Of a stretch of 64,000 nucleotides of DNA, positions 18,590-27,528 are shown piece after piece. Position 1 is the stretch's first letter, and each line of letters begins with the position of its first letter. Source of the stretch: Tranquillimonas alkanivorans (GTDB lineage: Bacteria; Pseudomonadota; Alphaproteobacteria; Rhodobacterales; Rhodobacteraceae); assembly GCF_900115595.1 (NCBI RefSeq), contig NZ_FOXA01000001.1:62001-126000 (forward strand). Direction: 5' to 3'. A model generated the notes under the pieces. The model made no database searches, was not told the DNA's origin, and saw only the letters and a program-made list of their open reading frames with translations. Both the position numbers and the translations under genes were made by a program.

Positions 18590-19726
18590 ATGGCAGCCCA
18601 GAGCGTACAGGACGCCGTCCCTGCGCAATCCCATCCCTATCGTCGCATCGCCGTCATCGGCGCGGGCTCATGGGGCACGGCGCTTGCCACCGTCGCCCGC
18701 CGCGCCGGGCGCGAGGTGGTCGTTTGGGGCCGCGACCCCGAGGTGGTCGAGGCCATTGCGCAGCGCGCCGAGAATCCTCGTTATCTGCCCGACGCGCCGC
18801 TGCCCGAAGGGATCGAGGCGACGACCGACATGGCGCAGGCGCTGAGCGGCGCCGAGGCGTTGATGATCGTCACGCCGTCTAAGACGCTGCGCGACATCTG
18901 CTGCGCGATGCGCCCCCACATCGGCGAGGGCGTTCCGGTCGCCCTCTGCGCCAAGGGGATCGAGGCGACGTCGGGCCTGCTGCTGGCCGAGGTCGCGGCC
19001 GAGGAAATGCCCGGCCACCCGGTCGGCGCGATCTCGGGCCCCACCTTCGCCAAGGAAACTGTGCTGGGGCACCCCACGGCCGCGACAGTCGCTTTCCCCT
19101 TCACCTATGAGAACCGGCTGAACCCGCAGGACAGCCCGGCGGCGCGCTTTGCGATCTCGCTCAGCTCCGACAGCTTCCGGCCCTACATCTCGGACGACCT
19201 CGTGGGCGTCGAGATCGGCGGCGCGGTCAAGAACGTCATCGCCATCGCCTGCGGCATGATGTCGGGCGCGGGCTTTGCCGAAAACACGCGCGCCGCGCTC
19301 ATCACCCGCGGCATGGACGAGATGAAGACGCTGGCCGAGGTGTTGGGCGGCCGGCGCGAGACCGTCACCGGCCTGTCCGGCGCGGGCGACCTGACGCTCA
19401 CCTGCTCGTCCGAGACGTCCCGCAACATGTCGCTGGGCACCCAGCTTGGCCGCGGCCTGAAGCGCGAGGAATGCTTCGACGGCCGCAAGGTCGTTGTCGA
19501 GGGCGAGGTGAACGCCGTCTCGGTCATCGACCTGGCCAGCCGCATCGGCGTGACGCTGCCCATCTGCGAAGCGGTGCACGCCGTCCTCCACCGCGGCGCC
19601 GATCTGCGAGAGACGTTCCGCACCCTCTGGTCCCGCCCGATCGAGGGCGAACCGAAGGCGTTGGAGATCTCGCTGAACCACCCGTTCTCGGGCGTCACGC
19701 CCGCCACTGCCACAGGAGCCCTCTGA
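18590..19726 (+). CDS. gpsA: glycerol-3-phosphate dehydrogenase [NAD(P)+]
   Basis: A 378-aa GpsA that reduces dihydroxyacetone phosphate to glycerol 3-phosphate. The N-terminal Rossmann motif is IAVIGAGSWGTALA after a 19-residue extension. Conserved blocks include AISGPTFAKE, the catalytic-lysine region GGAVKNVIAIACGM, and GLSGAGDLTLTC. It is longer than the usual 330 aa because of the N-terminal tail and an inserted loop (PFTYENRLNPQDSPAARFA, about residues 168-186). It abuts the HAD phosphatase gene with no gap. Its placement with a GT20 synthase suggests it supplies glycerol 3-phosphate for glucosylglycerol as well as lipids. Confidence 0.95.
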   Translation: MAAQSVQDAVPAQSHPYRRIAVIGAGSWGTALATVARRAGREVVVWGRDPEVVEAIAQRAENPRYLPDAPLPEGIEATTDMAQALSGAEALMIVTPSKTLRDICCAMRPHIGEGVPVALCAKGIEATSGLLLAEVAAEEMPGHPVGAISGPTFAKETVLGHPTAATVAFPFTYENRLNPQDSPAARFAISLSSDSFRPYISDDLVGVEIGGAVKNVIAIACGMMSGAGFAENTRAALITRGMDEMKTLAEVLGGRRETVTGLSGAGDLTLTCSSETSRNMSLGTQLGRGLKREECFDGRKVVVEGEVNAVSVIDLASRIGVTLPICEAVHAVLHRGADLRETFRTLWSRPIEGEPKALEISLNHPFSGVTPATATGAL

Positions 19727-20503
19727 ATGAGCCTCGACCGCATCGCGGACCTGCCCGCCATGGCGGGACGCCACTTCATCCTGGCCACCGACCTCGACGG
19801 GACCTTCCTTGGCGGCAGCCAGGAGGAGCGGCGCGCGCTCTACGACTGGATCGAGGAGAACCGCGGCACCATCGGTCTGATCTTCGTCACCGGCCGAGAC
19901 CCGAAGTTCATCGGAGAGCTTTGCCGCGATCACGGCGTGCCGTGGCCCGAATACGTGATCGGCGACGTGGGCACCACGATCGCCCGCGTGCTCGAGCAGG
20001 GCCGGATCGTGCCCATCGACGAGCTCGAGGAGGACATCGCGGGCCGCTGGCGCGACAGCGGCGACCGCGTGCGCGAGGCGCTGGACGGCGTGGCGGGGCT
20101 TCAGCTTCAGCCCACCGAGTTCCGCTACCGCGTCAGCTACGACCTCGACCCGCGCGACTTCGACCCACGCGCGGTCGAGATCGTCGAAGAACTGGAACTC
20201 GACCACCTGATCTCGGACAACCGGTATTTCGACGTGCTGCCCAAAGGCGTGTCGAAGGGCCCGTCGCTCAAGCGGCTGGTCGCGCATCTGGGCGTCCCGC
20301 CCGACCGGGTGCTGGCGGCGGGCGACACGCTGAACGACCTGTCGATGCTCGAGTGCGGGCTGCCGGCGGTCTGCGTCGGCAACGCCGAGCCCGCGCTGGT
20401 CGACCGCGTCGCCCCCCTGCCCCACGTCCACACGGCCGAGGCCGTCGGAGCCGCCGGCATACTGGAAGCCGTCCGCGTCCTGAACCTGCACGAGACCCCC
20501 TGA
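19727..20503 (+). CDS. HAD-IIB phosphatase, probable glucosylglycerol-phosphate phosphatase
   Basis: A 258-aa HAD superfamily phosphatase with all four motifs: DLDGTFLG (I, nucleophile Asp), VTGRD (II), the lysine in GVSKG (III) and AAGDTLNDLSML (IV, metal Asp pair). A C2B-type cap lies between motifs II and III. The family includes sucrose-phosphate and mannosyl-phosphoglycerate phosphatases. It starts immediately after the gpsA stop and ends 9 bases before the GT20 synthase. Its substrate is therefore inferred to be glucosylglycerol phosphate. In some proteobacteria a HAD phosphatase domain is fused to the synthase; here the two would be separate. Confidence 0.87.
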   Translation: MSLDRIADLPAMAGRHFILATDLDGTFLGGSQEERRALYDWIEENRGTIGLIFVTGRDPKFIGELCRDHGVPWPEYVIGDVGTTIARVLEQGRIVPIDELEEDIAGRWRDSGDRVREALDGVAGLQLQPTEFRYRVSYDLDPRDFDPRAVEIVEELELDHLISDNRYFDVLPKGVSKGPSLKRLVAHLGVPPDRVLAAGDTLNDLSMLECGLPAVCVGNAEPALVDRVAPLPHVHTAEAVGAAGILEAVRVLNLHETP

Positions 20504-20512
20504 GGAGGCCCC

Positions 20513-22015
20513 ATGCCCAGCGAACTGGTCATCGTCTATCACCGCCAGCCCTACGAAGAGGTCGAGGAAGACGGCAAGATCGTCTTCAAGGAGAACAAGA
20601 GCCCCAACGGCATCGTGCCCACGCTCAAGGGCTTCTTCGGCCGCGTCGAGAAAGGCGCCTGGGTCGCGTGGAAGCACGCCGACGACCCGTCGAACCCCGA
20701 TTTCGAGCGCGTGGTCGAGATCGAGGACAGCTACGGCAAGTACTCGGTCTCGCGCCTGCCGCTGACGCCCGAACAGGTGAAGAGCTTCTACCACGTCACC
20801 TCGAAAGAGGCATTCTGGCCGATCCTGCACTCGTTCAAGGAAAAGTATAACTACGACCCCGTCGACTGGCCCACGTTCCGCGAGGTGAACTGGGCCTTCG
20901 CCGAAGCGGCGGCCGCCGAGGCCGCGGAGGGCGCGGTCGTCTGGGTCCACGACTACAACCTGTGGCTTGTGCCGGGATACCTGCGGCAGCTGCGCCCGGA
21001 CGTGCGGATCAGCTTCTTCCACCATACGCCGTTCCCCTCGGCCGACATGTTCAACGTGCTGCCCTGGCGGCGCGAAATCGTCGGCAGCCTGCTGGCCTGC
21101 GACGTCGTGGGCTTCCACATCCCGCGCTATGCCGCGAACTTCCTGGGCGTCGCCGAAAGCCTCTTCGACGTCGAGGCCGCGCCGCGCACGCCGGTCAACC
21201 CGGACTTCGTGGGCGCGGGCACAGCGCTTGGCGAGAAGCGGGTTGCGAAGTCGCTCACCTATGAAGGCCGGAAGGTGCAGATCGCCGTCTCGCCCGTGGG
21301 GGTCGACGTCGACTACATCCAAAGCCGCGCCGAACAAGCCGACACGGTCAGCCGGGCCGAAGCCATCCGCGCGGGACTGGGCGACTGCAAGATGATCCTG
21401 TCGGTCGGCCGCACCGACTATACCAAGGGCGGCGCCGACCAGCTGATGAGCTTCGAGCGGCTGCTCGAAGAACACCCCGAGCTGCATCGCAAGGTTCGCC
21501 TGATGCACGTCTCGGTCTCGGCCAACCGCAACATGACCGTGTATGAAGAGATCCAGAACGAGATCGAGCAGGTCGCCGGCCGCATCAACGGACGCTTCGG
21601 CACGTTCGAGTGGCAGCCGGTGGCGCTGATCTCGCGCGCGATCCCGTTCGACGAACTCGTGGCCTATTACCGCTCGGCCGACGTGGCGTGGATCACGCCG
21701 CTGGCCGACGGCATGAACCTCGTGGCCAAGGAATTCGCCGCCTGCCGCACCGACGGCGACGGGGTGCTCGTGCTGTCGGAGTTCGCGGGCGCGGCGATCG
21801 AGTTGACCTCGGCAGTGCTGGCCAACCCGTTCTCGTACAAGTCGATGGACCGGGCGCTGATCCAGGCCATGGACATGGAGGAAGACGAGCGGCGTGGACG
21901 GATGGAAAAGATGCGCGAGACCATCCGCCGCTACGACATTAAAAGCTGGGCCGAAGACCAGATGGCCGGCTTCGCGGGCGTGGACCGCGCGGCGGGCGAC
22001 CGAAGCGCGGCCTGA
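20513..22015 (+). CDS. ggpS: glucosylglycerol-phosphate synthase (GT20)
   Basis: A 500-aa retaining glycosyltransferase of family GT20, related to trehalose-6-phosphate synthase. The core [21 protein letters not shown], the [19 protein letters not shown] block, the donor-site [15 protein letters not shown] and the [10 protein letters not shown] loop are intact. Several signs favour glucosylglycerol-phosphate synthase over trehalose-phosphate synthase. One is the N-terminal YHRQPYEE...[14 protein letters not shown]. Another is TDYTKGG in place of the OtsA-type LDYSKG. A third is the operon with gpsA. The product would be the compatible solute glucosylglycerol after dephosphorylation. GAGGAGGCCCC precedes the ATG, and a terminator follows. 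Confidence 0.9.
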   Translation: MPSELVIVYHRQPYEEVEEDGKIVFKENKSPNGIVPTLKGFFGRVEKGAWVAWKHADDPSNPDFERVVEIEDSYGKYSVSRLPLTPEQVKSFYHVTSKEAFWPILHSFKEKYNYDPVDWPTFREVNWAFAEAAAAEAAEGAVVWVHDYNLWLVPGYLRQLRPDVRISFFHHTPFPSADMFNVLPWRREIVGSLLACDVVGFHIPRYAANFLGVAESLFDVEAAPRTPVNPDFVGAGTALGEKRVAKSLTYEGRKVQIAVSPVGVDVDYIQSRAEQADTVSRAEAIRAGLGDCKMILSVGRTDYTKGGADQLMSFERLLEEHPELHRKVRLMHVSVSANRNMTVYEEIQNEIEQVAGRINGRFGTFEWQPVALISRAIPFDELVAYYRSADVAWITPLADGMNLVAKEFAACRTDGDGVLVLSEFAGAAIELTSAVLANPFSYKSMDRALIQAMDMEEDERRGRMEKMRETIRRYDIKSWAEDQMAGFAGVDRAAGDRSAA

Positions 22016-22040
22016 TCCGCAGCCTGTCCTCCTATCAGCG

Positions 22041-22071
22041 AAGGGCCGCCGCTTATCGCGGCGGTCCTTTT
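22041..22071 (+). terminator. terminator of the gpsA-ggpS operon
   Basis: A 12-bp stem with one G-T pair (AAGGGCCGCCGC at 22041-22052, GCGGCGGTCCTT at 22058-22069) and a 5-base loop, followed by a short T-run. It lies 25 bases past the ggpS stop and just before the convergent polysaccharide export gene. Confidence 0.85.
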
Positions 22072-22074
22072 CGT

Positions 22075-23193
22075 TCAGGTGTTGTTGGCCACTGTGGTGA
22101 CAAGCCCGAAGGCCGCGCCGAACAGCGCGAAGGCCGTACGCAGGCTGGTGACCGGGCTTTCGGTGGCGATCACAACATCGCCGGCCTCGATCTCGAAGTT
22201 CTTGGCGCTAAACAGCCCGTCCGGCGTCGTCAGGTCGACCGAGAAGACCACATCCGTGCTGCGCGGGCCTCGCGCGCCCGGCACCAGCGCCGCGCGCGGG
22301 TATTCGCGCAGGACGAGGATGCCGCCCGGATCGGCGCGGGTTTCGACCACCCCGCCCATCAGCGCGATTGCCTCGAGCGCCGTCAGTTCGTCCTGCGGGA
22401 AGTACACGATCTCTTCTCGGCCGGACGCGCCGAGCGCGAGGAAGAAGCGTTCGTCCTCCTCCACGATCACCTTGTCGCCGCCGACGAGCACGGCGTCCGC
22501 CTCCGGATGCTCAAAGAGCGTGTCCGCCGCGACGGCATAGACCTTGCCCCCGCGCTGAAGCTTGACGCGCGGGTTGCGCAGGGTCGTCGGGATGCCCCCG
22601 CCTTGGCTGATCAGGCTCAGGACCGAGTAGTTGCGGTTCGGCAATGGGTACGAGCCCGGCGTGGTCACGCCCGCCACCAGGTCGACCGTGTTCTGCCGCC
22701 CGGCATCGAAGGTCACCTGGACCTGCGCGTTGGGCGAGATGGACTCGAGCTCGCGCTGGATCGCCTCGCGCGCGCGCTCCGGGCTCATGCCGGCGACGCG
22801 AACCTCGCCCACGTAGGGAATGAAGACGCGTCCGGCGGGACTGACGGACATCGCGCCCAGCGGCGCGACCTGCTGGCCCGGCGCCGTCAGCAGCGAATTG
22901 GTGTCGCTGTCCCAGATCGTGACGTTCAGCGTGTCGCCCGGCTGGATGATCTGCCCCACCGAGCCGGGCATGGCCCGAGGCCACCCGTCGCTGCGCTCCA
23001 CCGGCGTCTCGGGCCAGGTCTCGACCACCGGAAGAAGCGCGCGCGTGACCTGGTAGAAGGCAAAATCGGCGTCCGGCTTCGCCGCCTCGCGCGTGATCTC
23101 ACGTTCGACGACGGCCCCGCGCGGCAACTGCGAACAGCCGCTCAGCGTGACGGCCGCCGTCAAAGCCGCGATAAGCCCCTTGCGCAGTATCAT
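22075..23193 (-). CDS. Wza-like polysaccharide export lipoprotein
   Basis: A 372-aa outer-membrane polysaccharide export protein. The lipoprotein signal ends in LSGC (Cys20 lipidated). The Poly_export domain starts near QIIQPGDTLNVTIWD, with the RVFIPYVGEVRVAG block. SLBB-type beta-grasp segments follow (VAGVTTPGSYPLPNRNYSVLSLI and the later YFPQDELTALEAIALMGG). A C-terminal helix (AFALFGAAFGLVTTV) would form the outer-membrane barrel, as in Wza. The nearby SDR, sugar transferase, epimerase and ugd genes fit an exopolysaccharide or capsule role; Wzc and Wzx/Wzy partners are not in the window. The ribosome site region is tandemly duplicated. Confidence 0.92.
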   Translation of the reverse strand: MILRKGLIAALTAAVTLSGCSQLPRGAVVEREITREAAKPDADFAFYQVTRALLPVVETWPETPVERSDGWPRAMPGSVGQIIQPGDTLNVTIWDSDTNSLLTAPGQQVAPLGAMSVSPAGRVFIPYVGEVRVAGMSPERAREAIQRELESISPNAQVQVTFDAGRQNTVDLVAGVTTPGSYPLPNRNYSVLSLISQGGGIPTTLRNPRVKLQRGGKVYAVAADTLFEHPEADAVLVGGDKVIVEEDERFFLALGASGREEIVYFPQDELTALEAIALMGGVVETRADPGGILVLREYPRAALVPGARGPRSTDVVFSVDLTTPDGLFSAKNFEIEAGDVVIATESPVTSLRTAFALFGAAFGLVTTVANNT

Positions 23194-23194
23194 T

Positions 23195-23228
23195 CCCTGC
23201 CCTCGTTCATGCCCTGCCCTCGTTCATG
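23195..23228. repeat. 17-bp tandem duplication carrying ribosome site and ATG
   Basis: The 17-mer CCCTGCCCTCGTTCATG occurs twice with no gap (23195-23211, 23212-23228). Read on the minus strand, each copy holds an ATG and a GAGGGCAGGG ribosome site, so the Wza-like gene is preceded by two six-codon mini-ORFs (MNEGRA, MNEGRE). Each stop overlaps the next ATG. Confidence 0.85.
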
Positions 23229-23295
23229 ATGTTGCGGCCTGAAAGCCGGAATCTTGATCGGCAGGATACAATCGTGCAGACGGAACACAACTTGT

Positions 23296-23327
23296 GCGCC
23301 TCCGGCAGGCGCGGAAACGCGGAGGCG
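23296..23327 (+). promoter_or_regulatory. possible ribosome-site-sequestering hairpin pair
   Basis: CGCCTCCG at 23297-23304 is the exact complement of CGGAGGCG at 23320-23327, which contains the likely ribosome site of the SDR gene. A competing hairpin, GCGCCT (23296-23301) with AGGCGC (23307-23312), would free that site. The two foldings are mutually exclusive. Regulation is inferred from sequence only. Confidence 0.4.
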
Positions 23328-23331
23328 TGAC

Positions 23332-24183
23332 TTGGCTGCGGCACTGATGTTCGGCGGCGCGACCGGGCGCGTGGGGCACCTGCTGCGCCGCGCATGGTCT
23401 GTGACAGCGGCGGACCGGCCGCTCTGGTGCGCCCGAACGGCCGCTCCCGGCATCGACCTTGTCTGGGACATGACGACGCCGCCCCCCGCCTTTCCGGCCG
23501 CAGGCGGCGCCGCCGGGGTGTGCCTTGCGGGCGTGACGCCCGGCCGCGGCGACCTTGCGGCGAATGTGACGCTGGCGCTTGCGGCACACCGCGCGGCGTC
23601 GGAATGGGGCCTGTCGCATCTGTTCGTGGTGTCGACTTCCGCCATTTATGGCGCGACGGAACGAGACCCCGTTTCCGAGGACACCGCGCCGCGCCCCGTC
23701 AATCCCTATGCAAATGCGAAGCACAAGATGGAGCAAGCGCTTCTGGCGCAGGCCGCAGAAGCCGATCCCCCGGTCACCGTCCTGCGGCTCGGCAATGTCG
23801 CGGGCGCGAGCCAGCCGTTCCTGAACGCCATCGAGGGCGAAGCGCTACGCCTCGACCGGTTCGGGGACGGACACGGCCCCAGCCGGTCCTATATCGGTCC
23901 CCTTGGCCTGGCCCGGGTGCTCAATGCGCTCACCGGTCACGCATTTGCCGGGCACCGCCTGCCCGACGTGCTGAACGTCGCCGCCCCCCAACCGGCCGAG
24001 ATGGCCGCGGTGCTCGCCGCGCTTGAAACGTCGTGGGAGTTCACTCCGGCTGGCCCCGACGCCGTGCAGTTTCTCCACCTCGACACCACCCGGCTCGAGG
24101 CGATCTGCCCCGGCGCCGCCGGCCACGGAACAGCCGAGGCGTTGGTCGCCGAGCTCCGCTCGGTCCCACGGTCCGCGCCATGA
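23332..24183 (+). CDS. NAD-dependent epimerase/dehydratase family protein (polysaccharide cluster)
   Basis: A 283-aa extended short-chain dehydrogenase-like protein. It has a GGATGRVG nucleotide-binding loop at the N-terminus, the STSAIYG strand and the catalytic-type [10 protein letters not shown] helix (Tyr and Lys spaced by three residues). TTG at 23332 is preferred as start because GGAGG lies 6 bases upstream; ATG at 23347 has no ribosome site at the right distance. The protein probably modifies a nucleotide sugar for the neighbouring polysaccharide, but the substrate is not evident. Its stop overlaps the sugar transferase start by 4 bases. Confidence 0.85.
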   Translation: MAAALMFGGATGRVGHLLRRAWSVTAADRPLWCARTAAPGIDLVWDMTTPPPAFPAAGGAAGVCLAGVTPGRGDLAANVTLALAAHRAASEWGLSHLFVVSTSAIYGATERDPVSEDTAPRPVNPYANAKHKMEQALLAQAAEADPPVTVLRLGNVAGASQPFLNAIEGEALRLDRFGDGHGPSRSYIGPLGLARVLNALTGHAFAGHRLPDVLNVAAPQPAEMAAVLAALETSWEFTPAGPDAVQFLHLDTTRLEAICPGAAGHGTAEALVAELRSVPRSAP

Positions 24184-24833
24184 CCCCGGCGAAACGCGCC
24201 TTCGACATCGTGCTGGCGCTGGTGCTAGGCCTGGTCCTGCTGCCCCCCCTCGCCCTGTTGCTCCTCGTGCTGCTCGCGACGTCGGGCCGGCCGTTGTTCT
24301 ACGGGTCCGAGCGCATGAAGACGCCGGAGCGCGGCTTCACGCTATGGAAGCTGCGCACGATGACCGTCGTGCGGGACGACGCCGGCGTCTCGGGCGGGGA
24401 CAAGTCCACCCGCATCACGCCCGCCGGCCGCATCCTGCGCCGCACCCGGCTGGACGAGATCCCACAGCTCTGGAACGTGCTGCGCGGCGACATGAGCTTC
24501 GTGGGCCCGCGCCCGCCCCTGCGGCAATACGTCGAACGTTTCCCCGACCTCTACGCCCGGGTCCTGCGCTCCCGCCCCGGCATCACCGGGCTGGCGACAC
24601 TACGCTACCACCGGCACGAGGAACGACTGCTTGCGCGCTGCGGCAGCGCGGCGCAGACCGATCTCGTCTACGCGCGCCGTTGCGTACCCCGAAAGGCGAC
24701 GCTCGACCTGATCTACCAGCGCAATCGGACGCTCTGCCTCGACCTCGCGCTCGTCGGCGAAACGGCGGCGCGCGCGCTCTGCGTGCGCGCATCCCGCATG
24801 CGAACCCGCCGACCAACGCGCTTGCATATGTGA
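24180..24833 (+). CDS. initiating sugar transferase (bacterial sugar transferase, WbaP/PssA type)
   Basis: A 217-aa membrane-bound phosphoglycosyl transferase. A hydrophobic N-terminal segment ([25 protein letters not shown], residues 9-33) anchors it. The family blocks FTLWKLRTM, the DE motif in [26 protein letters not shown] and [10 protein letters not shown] follow. It transfers a sugar phosphate from a UDP-sugar to undecaprenyl phosphate to start repeat-unit synthesis. The basic C-terminal tail is unusual. It is coupled to the SDR gene by an ATGA overlap and stands 41 bases before the epimerase gene. Confidence 0.93.
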   Translation: MTPAKRAFDIVLALVLGLVLLPPLALLLLVLLATSGRPLFYGSERMKTPERGFTLWKLRTMTVVRDDAGVSGGDKSTRITPAGRILRRTRLDEIPQLWNVLRGDMSFVGPRPPLRQYVERFPDLYARVLRSRPGITGLATLRYHRHEERLLARCGSAAQTDLVYARRCVPRKATLDLIYQRNRTLCLDLALVGETAARALCVRASRMRTRRPTRLHM

Positions 24834-24874
24834 GGGAGAGAGGGAATCGTGCGGGCAAATTGCAGAGGATCCCG

Positions 24875-25900
24875 ATGACAGACAGCACCCGCCCCACCGC
24901 CCTCGTCACCGGCTCCGCCGGGTTCATCGGGATGCATGTCTGTGAACGGCTGCTGGCGGACGGCTATCGCGTGGTCGGCATCGACTCGATGAGCGACTAC
25001 TATGACGTGGCGCTGAAGGAAGCGCGCCATGCCCGGCTGGCCCGCTCGAACGGCTTCACCGCCGAGGTCGGCCGGATCGAGGAGCCGGAGCGGCTGATGC
25101 GGCTGTTCGAAGCGAACACCCCGGACCTCGTCGTCCACCTCGCCGCGCAGGCCGGCGTCCGCTACTCGATCGAGAACCCTCGTTCGTATGTCGAGGCGAA
25201 CCTGCAGGGCACGTTCGAGCTGCTCGAGGCCGCGCGGGCGCATCCGCCGGAGCACATGCTGCTGGCCTCGACCAGTTCGGCCTATGGCGCCAGCACCGAG
25301 ATGCCGTACCGCGAGACAATGAAGGCCGACACGCAGATGTCGTTCTACGCGGCGACGAAGAAGGCGACCGAGGCGATGGCACATTCCTACGCCCATCTCT
25401 ACGGCCTGCCGATCAGCATGTTCCGCTTCTTCACGGTCTACGGGCCGTGGGGCCGGCCGGACATGGCGCTCTTCAAGTTCACCCGCGCCATCCTGACCGG
25501 CGAGCCCATCGACATCTACAACCACGGCGAGATGTCGCGCGACTTCACCTATATCGATGACCTCGTGGAAGGCATCCGCCGCCTGGCCGATGCCGTGCCC
25601 GAGCGGCCGGAGGGCGGCGTGGTGCCCGAGGGTGACAGCCTCTCGCCCGTCGCCCCCTTCCGGGTGGTCAACATCGGCAACGGTGCACCGGTGCCGCTGA
25701 TGGAGTTCGTCCGCGCGGTCGAGGCCGCGACGGGGCGCGAGGCCGAGAAGCGATACCTCGACATGCAGCCGGGCGACGTTCCCGCAACCTGGGCCGACAC
25801 CAGCCTGCTCAACGCGCTGACGGGGTACGCGCCCACCACGCCCGTGGAGGAGGGTGTGGGCCGATTTGTCGACTGGTATCGCGGCTACTATGCCGTCTAA
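24875..25900 (+). CDS. UDP-glucuronate 4-epimerase-like NAD-dependent epimerase
   Basis: A 341-aa extended SDR. The Rossmann loop GSAGFIG is at residues 13-19, the Ser-Thr pair in STSSAYG, and the catalytic YAATKKA (Tyr-x3-Lys) follow. [21 protein letters not shown] and [18 protein letters not shown] are hallmark blocks of UDP-glucuronate epimerases such as LpsL and CapI. It would convert the UDP-glucuronate made by Ugd, encoded next, into UDP-galacturonate. AGAGGA precedes the ATG. Operon: SDR, sugar transferase, this gene and probably ugd. Confidence 0.93.
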   Translation: MTDSTRPTALVTGSAGFIGMHVCERLLADGYRVVGIDSMSDYYDVALKEARHARLARSNGFTAEVGRIEEPERLMRLFEANTPDLVVHLAAQAGVRYSIENPRSYVEANLQGTFELLEAARAHPPEHMLLASTSSAYGASTEMPYRETMKADTQMSFYAATKKATEAMAHSYAHLYGLPISMFRFFTVYGPWGRPDMALFKFTRAILTGEPIDIYNHGEMSRDFTYIDDLVEGIRRLADAVPERPEGGVVPEGDSLSPVAPFRVVNIGNGAPVPLMEFVRAVEAATGREAEKRYLDMQPGDVPATWADTSLLNALTGYAPTTPVEEGVGRFVDWYRGYYAV

Positions 25901-26008
25901 TTGGTCAATCGCTCATCAATTGGAGGAGCGGCAGCACGACGGGCTGGCGTTCCGCATCATCTTCCGGCACATCCTGAGTAACGATTGATCTGAACGGAGT
26001 TTCTCGCG

Positions 26009-27331
26009 ATGCGCATTGCGATGATCGGGACGGGATATGTAGGACTCGTCTCCGGTGTATGTTTTTCGGATTTCGGGCACGACGTGATCTGCGTCGACAA
26101 GAACCCGGCCAAGATCGAGATGCTCGAGCGCGGCGAGGTGCCGATCTTCGAGCCCGGTCTCGACGCCCTGCTCGCCCGCAACGTCGACGCCGGGCGGCTG
26201 ACCTTCACGACCGACCTCGCCAAGGCCGTCAAGGGCGCCGACGCGGTCTTCATCGCCGTGGGCACGCCGACGCGCCGGGGTGACGGGCACGCGGACCTCT
26301 CCTACGTCATGGCCGCCGCCGAGGAGATCGCGCATGCCATGGACGGCTACACGGTCGTCGTGACCAAGTCGACGGTGCCCGTGGGCACCAACCGGCAGGT
26401 GCAGGAGGTGATCCGCGGCGCCAAGCCCGACGCCGAGTTCGACGTCGCCTCGAACCCCGAGTTCCTGCGCGAGGGCGCGGCGATCGACGACTTCATGCGC
26501 CCCGATCGCGTGGTCGTCGGCGTGCAGTCCGACCGTGCGGCGGACGTGATGTCCGAGATCTACCGCCCGCTCTTCCTGCGCGACTTCCCGATCGTCACCA
26601 CCGACCTCGAGTCGGCCGAGATGATCAAGTACGCCGCCAACGCCTTCCTCGCCGTGAAGATCACCTTCGTGAACGAGATCGCGCGCCTGTGCGAACAGGT
26701 CGGCGCCGACATCAAGCAGGTGTCGAAGGGCATCGGCCTCGACGGCCGCATCGGCAACAAGTTCCTGCATGCCGGCCCCGGCTATGGCGGCTCGTGCTTT
26801 CCGAAGGACACCCGCGCCTTCGCCCGCACCGGGCAGGAGCACGCCGCGCCGCTGCAGCTGGTCGAAACCGTGATCAAGGTAAACGACGAGGTGAAGCGCC
26901 GCATGATCGACAAGGTCATGGACCTGTGCGGCGGCAGCGTGAACGGCAAGACGGTCGCGGTGCTGGGCGTCACCTTCAAGCCCAACACCGACGACATGCG
27001 CGAGGCCCCGTCGCTGACCATCGTGCCCGCGCTCGTGGGCGGCGGCGCGAAGGTGCGCGTGGTCGACCCGCAGGGCCGCCGCGAGGGCGAGGCGCTGCTG
27101 CCGGGCGTGCACTGGTGCGATGATCCCTACGAGGCGGCCGAGAAGGCCGACGTCGTGGTGATCCTGACCGAGTGGAACGAGTTCCGCGCCCTCGACCTCA
27201 AGCGCATGGCCGAGCGGATGGAGACCCCCCGCATGGCCGACCTGCGCAACGTCTACTCCTCCGCGGACGTAAAGGAGGCGGGCTTCACCGCCTATGCGGC
27301 GGTCGGGCGGCGGGACGATCTGACCCTTTGA
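26009..27331 (+). CDS. ugd: UDP-glucose 6-dehydrogenase
   Basis: A 440-aa enzyme that oxidises UDP-glucose to UDP-glucuronate with two NAD+. The N-terminal Rossmann motif is IAMIGTGYVGLVSG. The central helix has ANAFLAVKITFVNEIA, and the catalytic Cys lies in GPGYGGSCFPKDT. The UDP-binding C-terminal domain starts near VAVLGVTFKPNTDDMREAPS. Length matches the bacterial family. It lies 108 bases after the epimerase gene; that gap has no clear terminator, so co-transcription is possible. It draws on UDP-glucose from galU and supplies the polysaccharide pathway. Confidence 0.97.
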   Translation: MRIAMIGTGYVGLVSGVCFSDFGHDVICVDKNPAKIEMLERGEVPIFEPGLDALLARNVDAGRLTFTTDLAKAVKGADAVFIAVGTPTRRGDGHADLSYVMAAAEEIAHAMDGYTVVVTKSTVPVGTNRQVQEVIRGAKPDAEFDVASNPEFLREGAAIDDFMRPDRVVVGVQSDRAADVMSEIYRPLFLRDFPIVTTDLESAEMIKYAANAFLAVKITFVNEIARLCEQVGADIKQVSKGIGLDGRIGNKFLHAGPGYGGSCFPKDTRAFARTGQEHAAPLQLVETVIKVNDEVKRRMIDKVMDLCGGSVNGKTVAVLGVTFKPNTDDMREAPSLTIVPALVGGGAKVRVVDPQGRREGEALLPGVHWCDDPYEAAEKADVVVILTEWNEFRALDLKRMAERMETPRMADLRNVYSSADVKEAGFTAYAAVGRRDDLTL

Positions 27332-27366
27332 CGAGGGGGCGGGCGGGCCTCCGGAAGGGCCGCCCG

Positions 27367-27528
27367 TCAGTCCCGCTTCGGCGCGTCGTCGTAATCGTCG
27401 GTGAGAATCCGGGCGGCATCGCCCTCCGGGTCCTCGAACTGGCGGCGGCGCAACGCCCACAGGAAGGCGACGAGCCCCGCGCCGCCCAGGATCAGCGACA
27501 CCGGGATCAGGAAGACGAGCACGTTCAT
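27367..27528 (-). CDS. ccoS: cbb3 oxidase maturation protein CcoS
   Basis: A 53-aa small protein. One membrane helix (MNVLVFLIPVSLILGGAGLV region, residues 3-25) is followed by the conserved FLWALRRRQFEDPEGDAARIL block of CcoS and an acidic tail. CcoS is required to insert heme and copper cofactors into cbb3 oxidase. It overlaps the ccoI stop by 4 bases and is the last gene of ccoGHIS. Confidence 0.93.
   Translation of the reverse strand: MNVLVFLIPVSLILGGAGLVAFLWALRRRQFEDPEGDAARILTDDYDDAPKRD

Noticed and set aside
16080-21508. Very long antisense open frames (about 800 and 950 codons) across hupE-galU and gpsA-ggpS
   Set aside because: Both run opposite recognised genes with intact family motifs; composition is that of reverse-strand codon bias.
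27340-27366. Terminator between ugd and ccoS
   Set aside because: A GC-rich imperfect hairpin exists but has no T-run and a mismatch; not strong enough to list as a terminator.
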